Source: Lineus longissimus (taxonomy: Eukaryota; Nemertea; Pilidiophora; Heteronemertea; Lineidae). Taken from it: a stretch of 64,000 nt of DNA. A program made the translations under genes and the position numbers. The DNA lies in the NCBI RefSeq assembly GCF_910592395.1, contig NC_088315.1, forward strand, positions 20,254,219 to 20,318,218. Direction: 5' to 3'. Below the pieces are notes generated by a model that was given only the letters and a program-made list of their open reading frames with translations, was not told the origin of the DNA and searched no databases. The first letter of the stretch is position 1. Each line of letters starts with the position of its first letter. Below, in pieces: positions 30,742 to 42,136 of this stretch.

Positions 30742-32395
30742 AGTGTAGGCTTCTGGTATGATGATATGATTATATGACAATGATAATGATTAATGATAGT
30801 CAGCTGAGAATCGATTTGTCCTAGTATTGGTATTAGTGTTTTCTTTTATTGAGACATGTTGTAATAAAGTTGATAACATATTTACAGATTTCAGTATCAC
30901 CTTGGTTGTATGACATCAGGAAAAATACCTTTTGTTCACTATCAAGAGCCTGGAAAGACGTGAAGGAATTTAGGGTCGAAAACAAATCAATTCTCTCCTG
31001 ATTATACAAAGTGTAGAAAAACACTGAATTATTGCATAATTACTAGTAATAAATACCCATGTTTGTGTGCTATATTGAGCAGGCCTAATTACCCGACACA
31101 ATGACACCTGCTGACAGTGGATTTGAGTATTCTGATATAGCCACCCAAACTGCAGCGCCTATTCACTAAGATCTCTGTGTCAAAGTAGACAATTTAAATT
31201 TCATTAGTAAAATATTTTGATTCGCGAAAATGTCCATCTTTCGGCATTCGCGAACATTTTATACCGCGAAAATTTTCCGTTCTACAGTAATCAACTACCC
31301 GAGGGGAACTCGAGACTGCTAACATTTATCAACGGAAGCTTATTTCAGCCTTAGGTTTCAACCAGGCCGTTCAAAACTCCGAGTTAAAAACCGCGCACAC
31401 CGGATACTGGATAAAAGAATAATGAATGGTCTCGACATATCAACGGTATGTTCCGCTGAAATCAAGGCAGAACCATACCGTTTTTTCCAGTAAGCCCATC
31501 AAGGAAGGCCTGTAAGCATGTGAGATACAAACGAAGATGCCGAGATTGCTGAAGTAGACTGGGAAGGAAAGGAAACAATTGATGAGCGACTGCAACAACC
31601 TGAGCATTTCTGTGTGTCTTCTCAGTGTAGAAAAACACTGTTGTTGCTCGAATTTTACTTCGGAGTTCCGTACCGTTTTTCTTCCCGACCTGCCCTCCCA
31701 GGCCCAGCTCCTACGGACCTGGTATACGGAAGCGATAGCATTGGCATTGAGGCGTCAGGTATATACGCCCATCACGTAAATGATATGAAGAGGCTTCGGG
31801 ACGTGTTTATTAATTTTTTCATTGTAAAATCCATCATTCCTAAGGTTCTTCATTCGATTGGTTGCCGTTAAAACAGTATCATATAACTGATTCAGACACA
31901 CTCGACTGTAACGTAGCATTGATTTATATGTATTATATAATACCAAACATTGAATGTTTAACAAGCTATTGGCGAGATAGCACTCAGTTCTAATTTTGAA
32001 TATAGGGGGCTTTTGTTATTTGATGAGCCTTGATTCTTTCGAGGTTGAACTCATCTCACTGCTCCTGCGTGAATTAGTTCATCAAGACAGCGTTTTACAA
32101 AAGATTTGGCACTGGGCCTCATCGAGGTTCTTATCTTGCTCTCTGCGACATAAAGATTTCGCGGCGCGTTTGCAGGTCAACTTGTAATCGCCTGGTGAAG
32201 TACCGGTCCAATCAAGTGATAAAAGTCGCATGTGCTTGTTGATATAGTGCTATGGTACTATCTCCTAGCAGGTGCCAAATATTATGTCATTTCAATTCTC
32301 TGCATATGAAGATGCTTCAACTCTGCATCTTCCGAGAATGGACCGCATTATATTGTTTAAATGTTTTGATTTCCAGCTCCTGAGATCTGTCCAGA
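30742..32395 (+). other. Upstream region of ankyrin-cGLR gene B
   Basis: From about 30,927 it aligns with 1,021-2,519. The earlier part aligns with 56,133-56,710. The TTCGCGAAAAT hairpin region is shortened here by about 20 bp (about 31,220-31,285). A possible upstream frame ending at 31,871 corresponds to the one ending at 1,995. The in-frame stop before the ATG is conserved. Confidence 0.5.
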
Positions 32396-35300
32396 ATGCC
32401 AGCCACATGCCCCCAACTTGCTCTGATCAATGCAGCAGCATTCGGTTATTATTGGATAGTCAGATTCCTTCTCTGGACTGGAGTAGACGTGAATTGCAAA
32501 GATGATCAAGAGAACATGTTTACTCCAATCTTCAGCGCCTCGATTAAAGGACACCAGGAGGTGGTGGATCTGTTGATTAAAGCGGGGGCGAATATAGAAT
32601 GTAAAAACAATGCCGGGAATACTCCAATCATCATCGCCTCGACTAATGGACACCAAGAGGTGGTGGATCTATTGATTAAAGCGGGGGCGAATATAGAATG
32701 TAAAAACAATGCCGGGAATACTCCAATCATCAGCACCTCGATTAAAGGACACCAAGAGGTGGTGAATCTATTGATTAAAGCGGGGGCGAATATAGAACAT
32801 GTCAACGATCAGGGAAGAACTCCGTTAGGGTGTGTTTCGATAGAAGGACACCAAGAGGTGGTTGATCTGTTGATTAAAGCGGGGGCGAATATAGAATGTA
32901 AAGACAATGGCGGGAATACTCCAATCATCATCGCCTCGATTAATGGACACCAAGAGGTAGTGGATCTGTTGATTAAAGCGGGGGCGAATATAGAATGTAA
33001 AAACAATGCCGGGAATACTCCAATCATCATCGCCTCGATTAAAGGACACCAAGAGGTGGTGAATCTGTTGATTAAAGCGGGGGCGAATATAGAACATGTC
33101 AACGATCAGGGAAGAACTCCGTTAGGGTGTGTTTCGATAGAAGGACACCAAGAGGTGGTGAATCTGTTGATTAAAACGGGGGCGAATATAGAATGTAAAG
33201 CCAATAATGGGAATACTCCAATCATCATCGCCTCGATTAAAGGACAACAAGAGGTGGTGGATCTGTTGATTAAAGCGGGGGCGAATATAGAATGTAAAGA
33301 CAATGACGGGGATACTCCAATCATCATCGCCTCGATTAAAGGACACCAAGAGGTAGTGGATCTGTTGATTAAAGCGGGGGCGGATATAGAACATGTCAAC
33401 GATCAGGGAAGAACTCTGTTAGGGTGTGTTTCGATAAAAGGACACCAAGAGGTGGTGAATCTGTTGATTAAAGCGGGGGCGAATATAGAATGTAAAGACA
33501 ATGACGGGGATACTCCAATCATCATCGCCTCGATTAAAGGACACCAAGAGGTGGTGGATCTGTTGATTAAAGCGGGGGCGAATATAGAATGTAAAGCCAA
33601 TAACGGGAATACTCCAATCATCAGCGCCTCGATTAAAGGACAACAAGAGGTAGTGGATCTGTTGATTAAAGCGGGGGCGGATATAGAACATGTCAACGAT
33701 CAGGGAAGAACTCCGTTAGGGTGTGTTTCGATAGAAGGACACCAAGAGGTGGTGGATCTGTTGATTAAAGCGGGGGCGAATATAGAATGTAAAGACAATG
33801 ACGGGAATACTCCAATCATCAGCGCCTCGATTAAAGGACACCAAGAGGTGGTGGATCTGTTGATTAAAGCGGGGGCGAATATAGAATGTAAAGCCAATAA
33901 CGGGAATACTCCAATCATCAGCGCCTCGATTAAAGGACAACAAGAGGTAGTGGATCTGTTGATTAAAGCGGGGGCGAATATAGAATGTAAAGCCAATAAC
34001 GGGAATACTCCAATCATCATCGCCTCGATTAAAGGAGACCAAGAGGTGGTGGATCTGTTGATTAAAGCGGGGGCGAATATAGAATGTAAAGACAATGACG
34101 GGGATACTCCAGTCAGCTGCGCCTCGATTAAAGGACACCAAGAGGTGGTGGATCTATTGATTAAAGCGGGGGCGAATATAGAATGTAAAGCCAATAACGG
34201 GAATACTCCAATCATCATCGCCTCGATTAAAGGACACCAAGAGGTAGTGGATCTGTTGATTAAAGCGGGGGCGGATATAGAACATGTCAACGATCAGGGA
34301 AGAACTCCGTTAGGGTGTGTTTCGATAGAAGGACACCAAGAGGTGGTGGATCTGTTGATTAAAGCGGGGGCGAATATAGAATGTAAAGACAATGACGGGG
34401 ATACTCCAATCATCATCGCCTCGATTAAAGGACACCAAGAGGTAGTGGATCTGTTGATTAAAGCGGGGGCGGATATAGAACATGTCAACGATCAGGGAAG
34501 AACTCCGTTAGGGTGTGTTTCGATAGAAGGACACCAAGAGGTGGTGAATCTGTTGATTAAAGCGGGGGCGAATATAGAATGTAAAGCCAATAACGGGAAT
34601 ACTCCAATCATCAGGGCCTCGATTAAAGGACAACAAGAGGTAGTGGATCTGTTGATTAAAGCGGGGGCGGATATAGAACATGTCAACGATCAGGGAAGAA
34701 CTCCGTTAGGGTGTGTTTCGATAGAAGGACACCAAGAGGTGGTGAATCTGTTGATTAAAGCGGGGGCGAATATAGAATGTAAAGACAATGGCAGGAATAC
34801 TCCAATCATCTCCGCCTCGATTAATGGACACCAAGAGGTGGTGGATCTGTTGATTAAAGCGGGGGCGAATATAGAATGTAAAGCCAATAACGGGAATACT
34901 CCAATCATCATCGCCTCGATTAAAGGAGACCAAGAGGTGGTGGATCTGTTGATTAAAGCGGGGGCGAATATAGAATGTAAAGACAATAACGGGAATACTC
35001 CAATCATCATCGCCTCGATTAAAGGAGACCAAGAGGTGGTGGATCTGTTGATTAAAGCGGGGGCGAATATAGAATGTAAAGACAATGACGGGGATACTCC
35101 AATCATCATCGCCTCGATTAAAGGACACCAAGAGGTAGTGGATCTGTTGATTAAAGCGGGGGCGAATATAGAATGTAAAGACAATGACGGGGATACTCCA
35201 ATCATCATCGCCTCGATTAAAGGACACCAAGAGGTAGTGGATCTGTTGATTAAAGCGGGGGCGGATATAGAACATGTCAACGATCAGGGAAGAACTCCGT

Positions 35301-38300
35301 TAGGGTGTGTTTCGATAAAAGGACACCAAGAGGTGGTGAATCTGTTGATTAAAGCGGGGGCGAATATAGAATGTAAAGCCAATAACGGGAATACTCCAAT
35401 CATCATCGCCTCGATTAAAGGAGACCAAGAGGTAGTGGATCTGTTGATTAAAGCGGGGGCGGATATAGAACATGTCAACGATCAGGGAAGAACTCCGTTA
35501 GGGTGTGTTTCGATAGAAGGACACCAAGAGGTGGTGAATCTGTTGATTAAAGCGGGGGCGAATATAGAATGTAAAGCCAATAACGGGAATACTCCAATCA
35601 TCATCGCCTCGATTAAAGGAGACCAAGAGGTGGTGGATCTGTTGATTAAAGCGGGGGCGAATATAGAATGTAAAGACAATGACGGGAATACTCCAATCAT
35701 CAGCGCCTCGATTAAAGGACACCAAGAGGTGGTGAATCTGTTGATTAAAGCGGGGGCGAATATAGAACATGTCAACGATCAGGGAAGAACTCCGTTAGGG
35801 TGTGTTTCGATAGAAGGACACCAAGAGGTGGTGAATCTGTTGATTAAAGCGGGGGCGAATATAGAATGTAAAGCCAATAACGGGAATACTCCAATCATCA
35901 TCGCCTCGATTAAAGGAGACCAAGAGGTGGTGGATCTGTTGATTAAAGCGGGGGCGAATATAGAATGTAAAGCCAATAACGGGAATACTCCAATCATCAT
36001 CGCCTCGATTAAAGGACACCAAGAGGTAGTGGATCTGTTGATTAAAGCGGGGGCGGATATAGAACATGTCAACGATCAGGGAAGAACTCCGTTAGGGTGT
36101 GTTTCGAAAGAAGGACACCAAGAGGTGGTGGATCTGTTGATTAAAGCGGGGGCGAATATAGAATGTAAAGACAATGACGGGAATACTCCAATCATCAGCG
36201 CCTCGATTAAAGGACACCAAGAGGTAGTGGATCTGTTGATTAAAGCGGGGGCGAATATAGAATGTAAAGACAATGACGGGAATACTCCAATCATCATCGC
36301 CTCGATTAAAGGACACCAAGAGGTGGTGGATCTATTGATTAAAGCGGGGGCGAATATAGAATGTAAAAACAATGCCGGGAATACTCCAATCATCAGCGCC
36401 TCGATTAAAGGACACCAAGAGGTGGTGGATCTGTTGATAAAAGCGGGGGCGAATATAGAATGTAAAGACAATGACGGGAATACTCCAATCATCAGCGCCT
36501 CGATTAAAGGACACCAAGAGGTGGTGGATCTGTTGATTAAAGCGGGGGCGAATATAGAATGTAAAGCCAATAACGGGAATACTCCAATCATCAGCGCCTC
36601 GATTAAAGGACAACAAGAGGTAGTGGATCTGTTGATTAAAGCGGGGGCGAATATAGAATGTAAAGCCAATAACGGGAATACTCCAATCATCAGCGCCTCG
36701 ATTAAAGGACAACAAGAGGTAGTGGATCTGTTGATTAAAGCGGGGGCGGATATAGAACATGTCAACGATCAGGGAAGAACTCCATTAGGGTGTGTTTCGA
36801 TAGAAGGACACCAAGAGGTGGTGAATCTGTTGATTAAAGCGGGGGCGAATATAGAATGTAAAGCCAATAACGGGAATACTCCAATCATCATCGCCTCGAT
36901 TAAAGGACACCAAGAGGTGGTGAATCTGTTGATTAAAGCGGGGGCGAATATAGAATGTAAAGCCAATAACGGGAATACTCCAATCATCATCGCCTCGATT
37001 GAAGGACATAAGGATGTGGTGGATCTTTTAATTAAAGGGGGTGCTATCATTGAACACAGTAACCATCAAAACGACACTGCAATAGTTTGTGCAGCTAAAT
37101 CGAGTAATGTTGAAATTGTAGACCTTTTGTTGGAAAAAGGTGCTTGTTCCAAAAGTTCTCGTTATGGATCGATATTAAATATCGGTGCGACATTTGGAAG
37201 ACGACGGATCGTTGAATATCTTCTGAGACGCGATATGTCCTCAGAAAGCCGTGACTCGAAAGGAAATACCCCATTGCAAAATGCAATCGTAAACGGTCAT
37301 CTCTCAGTGGTCCAACTCCTAATAAATAGTGGAGCAAATACATCCACATTGAACCTTACTTCAGAGAATATTATGTATTCTGCTGCTTCGTATGGCCATG
37401 CCGATATCGTGAAATACTTGGGAAGCAGAGATACACGGAAGTTATTGGATTTGCACAATGCCAGTGGGTGGTCTCCTATTGCCAAGGCAGTTTCAGGTGG
37501 TCATTTTCGGACAGTTAGACAACTTCATCAGCTTGGAGCTGACATCAACTGCAGTGTAGATGGAAAAGGACTACTTCAACTAGCAGCTGAGTCCGGTTGC
37601 CTAGATATCTATCAATATCTCATCATCGCTGGGCTTGACTGCAAACGACCCAACATCCATGGGCTGAGGGCTTACGAATGCTTCCCCTTTCAATCAAAAG
37701 TTGATTATCAAGCATGCAATCGATTAGGACATTCCTCCGAACAAGGTCTCTCTTACGTCATGTCGGGATTAAATGGCCAGGATGCTACACTCCAGTATAA
37801 ACACAAACTATCAGAACTATCATGTATACCGGGACTAGGCAGAGTGAATATTATCGAGGGTGGTGTTTCAGAAACTGTCATGAAGTTTGTAAAAGAGGAG
37901 GAGGTTGTTAAGGGTTTAGAGTTATGCGGAAGTTCGGCTGAGGGCACGAAGGTTCAGCTGCCTGACGAAATGGATTTCCTTAGATTAACATATTCCGATC
38001 ATCTCTCTCGAAACGAAGTGGTTGACACCTTACATGGGTATAAAGATATACAAGCTGAAACAATTAAGAAGAGGTTTTTATCAAGTAAAGCAATCCATGA
38101 GATTGTAAGCGAAAGCGTAGAATCTAGAGCAAAAGCCAAAGAGTCTAAAAAAAGTGGAGAAATCCTTTCGCAGGCAGTTGCTGGAGGAGGCGGTGCCAGT
38201 GTTCCTGTGACTATCAGATGGCCCGATAATAAACCTTCAAAACGCATTGTCTCAGAGCATATAGTAACAACCTTACCTGTAGATGATTGGCCCGATGATT

Positions 38301-39175
38301 GGCAAGATGGTTGGACCGATGATGCACTACAGAAAAAAGAATCTGAAAGTGAGGTAAAAACGGTGGACGTTTGTGTTTATCAACGGAATGGAGAGATCTT
38401 TTCTCAAGCTGATGCTAGAAGAGGATGGGCCAGTGTTCCTGTGACTATCAGAAGGTTTGAAAATGTATCATCCAGTCTCCTTATCTCTGTGGATATAGTA
38501 CCGATATTTCATGTTGATGATTGGCCAGACGATGCTATCAAGAAGACATGGAAGATGGACGAGGACACCTTGAGGAAGAGTGGGTATAGGCTGGTCCTGA
38601 AACCGCCACACAAGGACAGTGAGTACGGACGGTTGCTACCTGAAGAAGACAGAGAAAGAATGTACCGGATCTCCTTCTCTCATCTAGAACCTGCTACAAT
38701 CAAACCTTTGGCTCCAAGAATCAAAGACGCATACATCACAGCAAAGTGTCTGAGGTCGCCTATGGCATGTGGCGTTGTGATTAAAGACAAGGACGGTGTC
38801 ATACATTTCGTCAGTCACTTCCTAACAAGCTACCTCCTGAAGACAGTCTTCCTCCACAACATAAACGACTTCCTTGAGACGAACAGGAGCCTGCCAGAGA
38901 TGGTCTACATCATCTACAGCCAACTTGAGGAGTACCTCGGCAAGGGCAACCTACCGTTCTACTGGCAGCCCAGCGTCAACCTGCTGGAAGGCTTGAAACT
39001 CAACATAGCCAAGTCTCATCAAGTCGCCAAGCTGATGACGGCAACCGTTGGTAGGATGTCCCGCCTGGAGCGTGGTGGAGAGAACCATGGTGACGACGTG
39101 AGGGAAGATGGGCCAGGCATTGAAGCCGCTGATGACGAGCCGGACATAGGATGTTACATCGTCAGATTAGAATAG
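32396..39175 (+). CDS. Giant ankyrin-repeat / Mab-21 (cGAS-like receptor) fusion protein, paralogue B
   Basis: A single 2,259-codon frame, 399 codons longer than paralogue A. Residues 52-1536 are 45 exact 33-residue ankyrin modules, followed by the same degenerate ankyrin cap. The C-terminal NTase keeps GS (G1845-S1846), E1858 and D1860 (DEMDF), a third acid D2033 (ISVDIVP), RISFSHLE (about 2091) and FLTSYLLKT (about 2142). A 69-residue insertion at about 1949-2018, between the E-x-D motif and the third acid, repeats the local GEI(L/F)SQ ... ASVPVTIR ... VDDWPDD segment. The first copy of that repeat lacks the aspartate of VDIVP. The spacing E-x-D to D is thus 173 residues against 104 in A, which may affect folding or activity. 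The enzyme class is well supported; the biological role is inferred. Confidence 0.9.
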   Translation: MPATCPQLALINAAAFGYYWIVRFLLWTGVDVNCKDDQENMFTPIFSASIKGHQEVVDLLIKAGANIECKNNAGNTPIIIASTNGHQEVVDLLIKAGANIECKNNAGNTPIISTSIKGHQEVVNLLIKAGANIEHVNDQGRTPLGCVSIEGHQEVVDLLIKAGANIECKDNGGNTPIIIASINGHQEVVDLLIKAGANIECKNNAGNTPIIIASIKGHQEVVNLLIKAGANIEHVNDQGRTPLGCVSIEGHQEVVNLLIKTGANIECKANNGNTPIIIASIKGQQEVVDLLIKAGANIECKDNDGDTPIIIASIKGHQEVVDLLIKAGADIEHVNDQGRTLLGCVSIKGHQEVVNLLIKAGANIECKDNDGDTPIIIASIKGHQEVVDLLIKAGANIECKANNGNTPIISASIKGQQEVVDLLIKAGADIEHVNDQGRTPLGCVSIEGHQEVVDLLIKAGANIECKDNDGNTPIISASIKGHQEVVDLLIKAGANIECKANNGNTPIISASIKGQQEVVDLLIKAGANIECKANNGNTPIIIASIKGDQEVVDLLIKAGANIECKDNDGDTPVSCASIKGHQEVVDLLIKAGANIECKANNGNTPIIIASIKGHQEVVDLLIKAGADIEHVNDQGRTPLGCVSIEGHQEVVDLLIKAGANIECKDNDGDTPIIIASIKGHQEVVDLLIKAGADIEHVNDQGRTPLGCVSIEGHQEVVNLLIKAGANIECKANNGNTPIIRASIKGQQEVVDLLIKAGADIEHVNDQGRTPLGCVSIEGHQEVVNLLIKAGANIECKDNGRNTPIISASINGHQEVVDLLIKAGANIECKANNGNTPIIIASIKGDQEVVDLLIKAGANIECKDNNGNTPIIIASIKGDQEVVDLLIKAGANIECKDNDGDTPIIIASIKGHQEVVDLLIKAGANIECKDNDGDTPIIIASIKGHQEVVDLLIKAGADIEHVNDQGRTPLGCVSIKGHQEVVNLLIKAGANIECKANNGNTPIIIASIKGDQEVVDLLIKAGADIEHVNDQGRTPLGCVSIEGHQEVVNLLIKAGANIECKANNGNTPIIIASIKGDQEVVDLLIKAGANIECKDNDGNTPIISASIKGHQEVVNLLIKAGANIEHVNDQGRTPLGCVSIEGHQEVVNLLIKAGANIECKANNGNTPIIIASIKGDQEVVDLLIKAGANIECKANNGNTPIIIASIKGHQEVVDLLIKAGADIEHVNDQGRTPLGCVSKEGHQEVVDLLIKAGANIECKDNDGNTPIISASIKGHQEVVDLLIKAGANIECKDNDGNTPIIIASIKGHQEVVDLLIKAGANIECKNNAGNTPIISASIKGHQEVVDLLIKAGANIECKDNDGNTPIISASIKGHQEVVDLLIKAGANIECKANNGNTPIISASIKGQQEVVDLLIKAGANIECKANNGNTPIISASIKGQQEVVDLLIKAGADIEHVNDQGRTPLGCVSIEGHQEVVNLLIKAGANIECKANNGNTPIIIASIKGHQEVVNLLIKAGANIECKANNGNTPIIIASIEGHKDVVDLLIKGGAIIEHSNHQNDTAIVCAAKSSNVEIVDLLLEKGACSKSSRYGSILNIGATFGRRRIVEYLLRRDMSSESRDSKGNTPLQNAIVNGHLSVVQLLINSGANTSTLNLTSENIMYSAASYGHADIVKYLGSRDTRKLLDLHNASGWSPIAKAVSGGHFRTVRQLHQLGADINCSVDGKGLLQLAAESGCLDIYQYLIIAGLDCKRPNIHGLRAYECFPFQSKVDYQACNRLGHSSEQGLSYVMSGLNGQDATLQYKHKLSELSCIPGLGRVNIIEGGVSETVMKFVKEEEVVKGLELCGSSAEGTKVQLPDEMDFLRLTYSDHLSRNEVVDTLHGYKDIQAETIKKRFLSSKAIHEIVSESVESRAKAKESKKSGEILSQAVAGGGGASVPVTIRWPDNKPSKRIVSEHIVTTLPVDDWPDDWQDGWTDDALQKKESESEVKTVDVCVYQRNGEIFSQADARRGWASVPVTIRRFENVSSSLLISVDIVPIFHVDDWPDDAIKKTWKMDEDTLRKSGYRLVLKPPHKDSEYGRLLPEEDRERMYRISFSHLEPATIKPLAPRIKDAYITAKCLRSPMACGVVIKDKDGVIHFVSHFLTSYLLKTVFLHNINDFLETNRSLPEMVYIIYSQLEEYLGKGNLPFYWQPSVNLLEGLKLNIAKSHQVAKLMTATVGRMSRLERGGENHGDDVREDGPGIEAADDEPDIGCYIVRLE
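32549..37003 (+). repeat. Ankyrin module array B: 45 tandem 99-bp units
   Basis: From GGA-CAC-CAG at 32,549 to the GHKDVVD module at 37,004 is exactly 45 x 99 bp. Twelve modules are of the EHVNDQGRTPLGCVS type, spaced 297, 297, 297, 594, 198, 198, 594, 198, 297, 297 and 693 bp apart, so a three-module higher-order repeat is visible. Other modules carry KANNGN and QQEVV variants that are rare or absent in A. Confidence 0.95.
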
Positions 39176-41613
39176 CGAGCAAGGTAACTCTCTGGGTCAA
39201 TCATAATGAAGATAATTAGCTTCAAACATAATAATTCACTCATCTTCTCGTACATTGTATGCTGCGAGTTGTCGTATATTATAGCAGGAAAGAGATTATC
39301 CTGATGATGGATCCTCTAGAATTCATTACAAGTTATAATCTAATATTTTGTTGACCTTGAATTTAATGTCATGCTTGAACTTTATCATAGTCTCGTTATG
39401 AGAGTTCCATTGCGTTAGTTACGCTAACTACAGCAAGTACGTATACATGTGAAGACCATATATGTAAAATACTTGATTGCAGCACGGCGTAGAAAGAATT
39501 CTTTTTAATACTGGTCTGTTATTACAGTGAAAAACGCCCAACTAATTAAAAAATGTATACCCATTGTTTCGATAAGAATGTTTGTGGCGTACAATCCACC
39601 TCGTAATAGAATGTTTCCACGGCCAGTCATTTTGGAGGGAGGAAGAATGATTTGACCTGCCTGACTTAGCTGAATCAAATACTGTCACATGGTCCTTGGG
39701 CTTGCTTTCTGTTGTCTGTCCCTCCAGCATGCAAGAAATATACAACCTGCCTGCATTGAGTAATCGCTTTCAAAAGTACAATATGCCTGATATCAATACA
39801 TTGATTTCCATTACTTCCATATTCATCCCGAAGAACACCTGGTATGCAAGACGGATGCCCCGGTGTAACCACATCTATGGTTATTTCCCGGCCTCACCCA
39901 GCCCGGCCAGTTTAAACCACGACAGTACATGTGTACGAGTTGGGCCGACGCGACAGGCGCAGCGGTCGGAAGCGGGTCTCTGGCGAGATATCTCGGACTT
40001 TGGTTCGACCACGAAAGCCTCAAGTTCGTCAGGACCTTCAAAGCCTAGTGGTAGGGAGTTCGTTCTTGAGATGACACGGGGATGAAAATAGCAGCTATAT
40101 TGACTTCAAGAGAGAGAATGGTGAGGGGTCGTGTAGTGTACAAAGGAAAATAAGCATTGTAAAATTTTAGAAAACTTCTGATATTTTTCAGGCCCCCCGC
40201 GATCCTCTCACACTTCCCCGATATTCAGATATGCAATTGCAGAATTGCAGATTTTCCCAGTTTGGGAACACACATCGGTGATGATGTTCCAAAAGTTCAC
40301 CACTTCTGAAAAAAAGACATTTTTGATTTTGGTAAGAATGGACCCTTCCCCTAATTTAAGATGATTTCTGAAATTTTACAGTCCATTTTGTGCACCTACA
40401 ATTCCTAGGAAGAACGAGATTTGGGAGTTTCTCGTTTGTTGCAGGGGTCGCGGTAGGGTGAGAGGAAGTTGATACAAATCAAATGTTGATAATTTCCTGC
40501 AGACTTATCATGTCATGTAGTGTTTAAAATACTGGCAACAACTTTGATATTCAATCGATTCTGATATCTTTAATTCAGTCAACATTTGCATTGACACTTT
40601 TCCTTTGACCCGATCTCGATCCCAGATTGCCGAAAAGGCAGCCCCATTCTGTAAAATATTTAGGAGAGCGTGGATAAGTTCTGGACGCCACGCACGCTTT
40701 ACAATTAATTGTGATGGAGGACTTTTGATTCCTGTCCTACCAGTAGGCAGAAGACATTTTGACATTTTGAAATTTTAAGAGACATTTTGACATTTTACAT
40801 GTAAGTGATATTTTGACATACTTTAGACTCACCGTTCTAAGACTGGCCAGTTTATTAATTTGAGGCAGGATATGGGTATCCAATCAAAGAAAAAATTATT
40901 CTATTCGTACACAGTTTCGTTGATGCCGAACTAATCATGGTGATGACTTTGCAGTTGTTTAGGCAGGCAGCAGTGGTAACAGCGTATTATGTGATCACCC
41001 GCCACCCCTTCCATTTGCCAGATCAACTCCGAATTCAACAACCAAAATTAGTTATGCATGAGCGATATCGCGTACAAATGAAATAATTTTGTCTTAATTT
41101 TGGTTTATGACCGCCCCCAGTATAATATGATTAAGCAGGCCAAGGTCCCTTCATCCTGATTGGCTCAAACATGTCCGTCTTCAGGTTATGGTTGGTCGAT
41201 TGTGTGTGGTTGGCTTTTGGAATGAACTAATCACTTGCGACCTAACCACTATATACTTCGATCAGTGGTTTTAAATGGTCAATCGATTTCCCTGTCATTT
41301 AGCCTATGTCTATTGGCAACGAATCTTCAATGAACGAAATCGTATTGATGTTAAAGTACAATCCTTATGGGCCTACCATTCTCAACTCTTAACTATGGTA
41401 TTGATGAAAAGGCGACACATAGGTATTGTTTACCCCGATTGAACATTAGGGAGTTTACGAAAATCCCCCAAAACACCCACGTGAACGTCTATTTCATGGT
41501 TCGACCTCCTTTAACGATGTCGAACAATGGGATAGGCGTTCACGTTGACGTTTCGGGGCGTTTGCGAAAACTCCCTACTGTTAAATGGCATCGAACGACG
41601 AAGCGCATAATAT
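39176..41613 (+). other. 3' flank of gene B, no supported gene
   Basis: Collinear with 8,103-10,546 with scattered substitutions and small indels. A 129-codon frame at 39,696-40,085 parallels the one in unit A but has no recognised domain. Confidence 0.5.
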
Positions 41614-41914
41614 ATATAATAATGAGTCTTTTTATATAGCGCAATTCCGTGACACTATAGTTCTCGCTCAAAGCGCTTTGGGATATCATATTATTACCCC
41701 GGTCTCCACAGAAATCAATCAGGGGTTTCAAGGAGCAACCAGAAGGTGCTCACTTGAACTCGACCAGTAGGGGAACTAAGTAGTGACTCGGCCGGGAGTC
41801 GAACCCACGACCTCCTGATCATGAGGCCGACTCTCTTCCACTGCGCTACCGCTGCCCCCATATATATATATAATATAACACCAGTCCATATAATATAACA
41901 CCAGTCCATAAGAC
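41614..41914 (-). mobile_element. tRNA-derived SINE, present only in unit B
   Basis: The minus strand has a tRNA-like head (41,790-41,858) with A box TAGCGCAGTGG and B box GGTTCGACTCC. A body follows with CAAAGCGCTTTGAGCG and GCGCTATATAAAAAG, then an AT repeat. The flanking CATAATAT at 41,606-41,613 and 41,915-41,922 is a target duplication. Unit A has a single CATAATAT at the corresponding site (about 10,539-10,550). The exact tail boundary is blurred by TA repeats. Confidence 0.85.
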
Positions 41915-42136
41915 CATAATATCAATCGCGGCTTGGCTTACATATTCAGAAACGGTCTGATATCGGTGAATCTAGAGTATGTAATGGGGAGTTTGATATC
42001 TGGGCCTTATCACGGATACTTGTACGTAGAAATGTACACAAAATTAGGCCTGTTTCTTCAGAGTTTTATTAATATACGTAAAGATCCTGGATCAGGAGCT
42101 GTTCTCAAACTCCCTAACAAAATAGGAAGTTCATTA

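Noticed and set aside
2673-37003. CRISPR array or phage-like direct repeats
   Set aside because: The repeats are contiguous coding ankyrin modules without spacers, in eukaryotic context.
2520-39175. Bacterial endosymbiont ankyrin effector contamination
   Set aside because: The C-terminal Mab-21 domain, the flanking eukaryotic transposons and the tandem genomic units argue for an animal gene.
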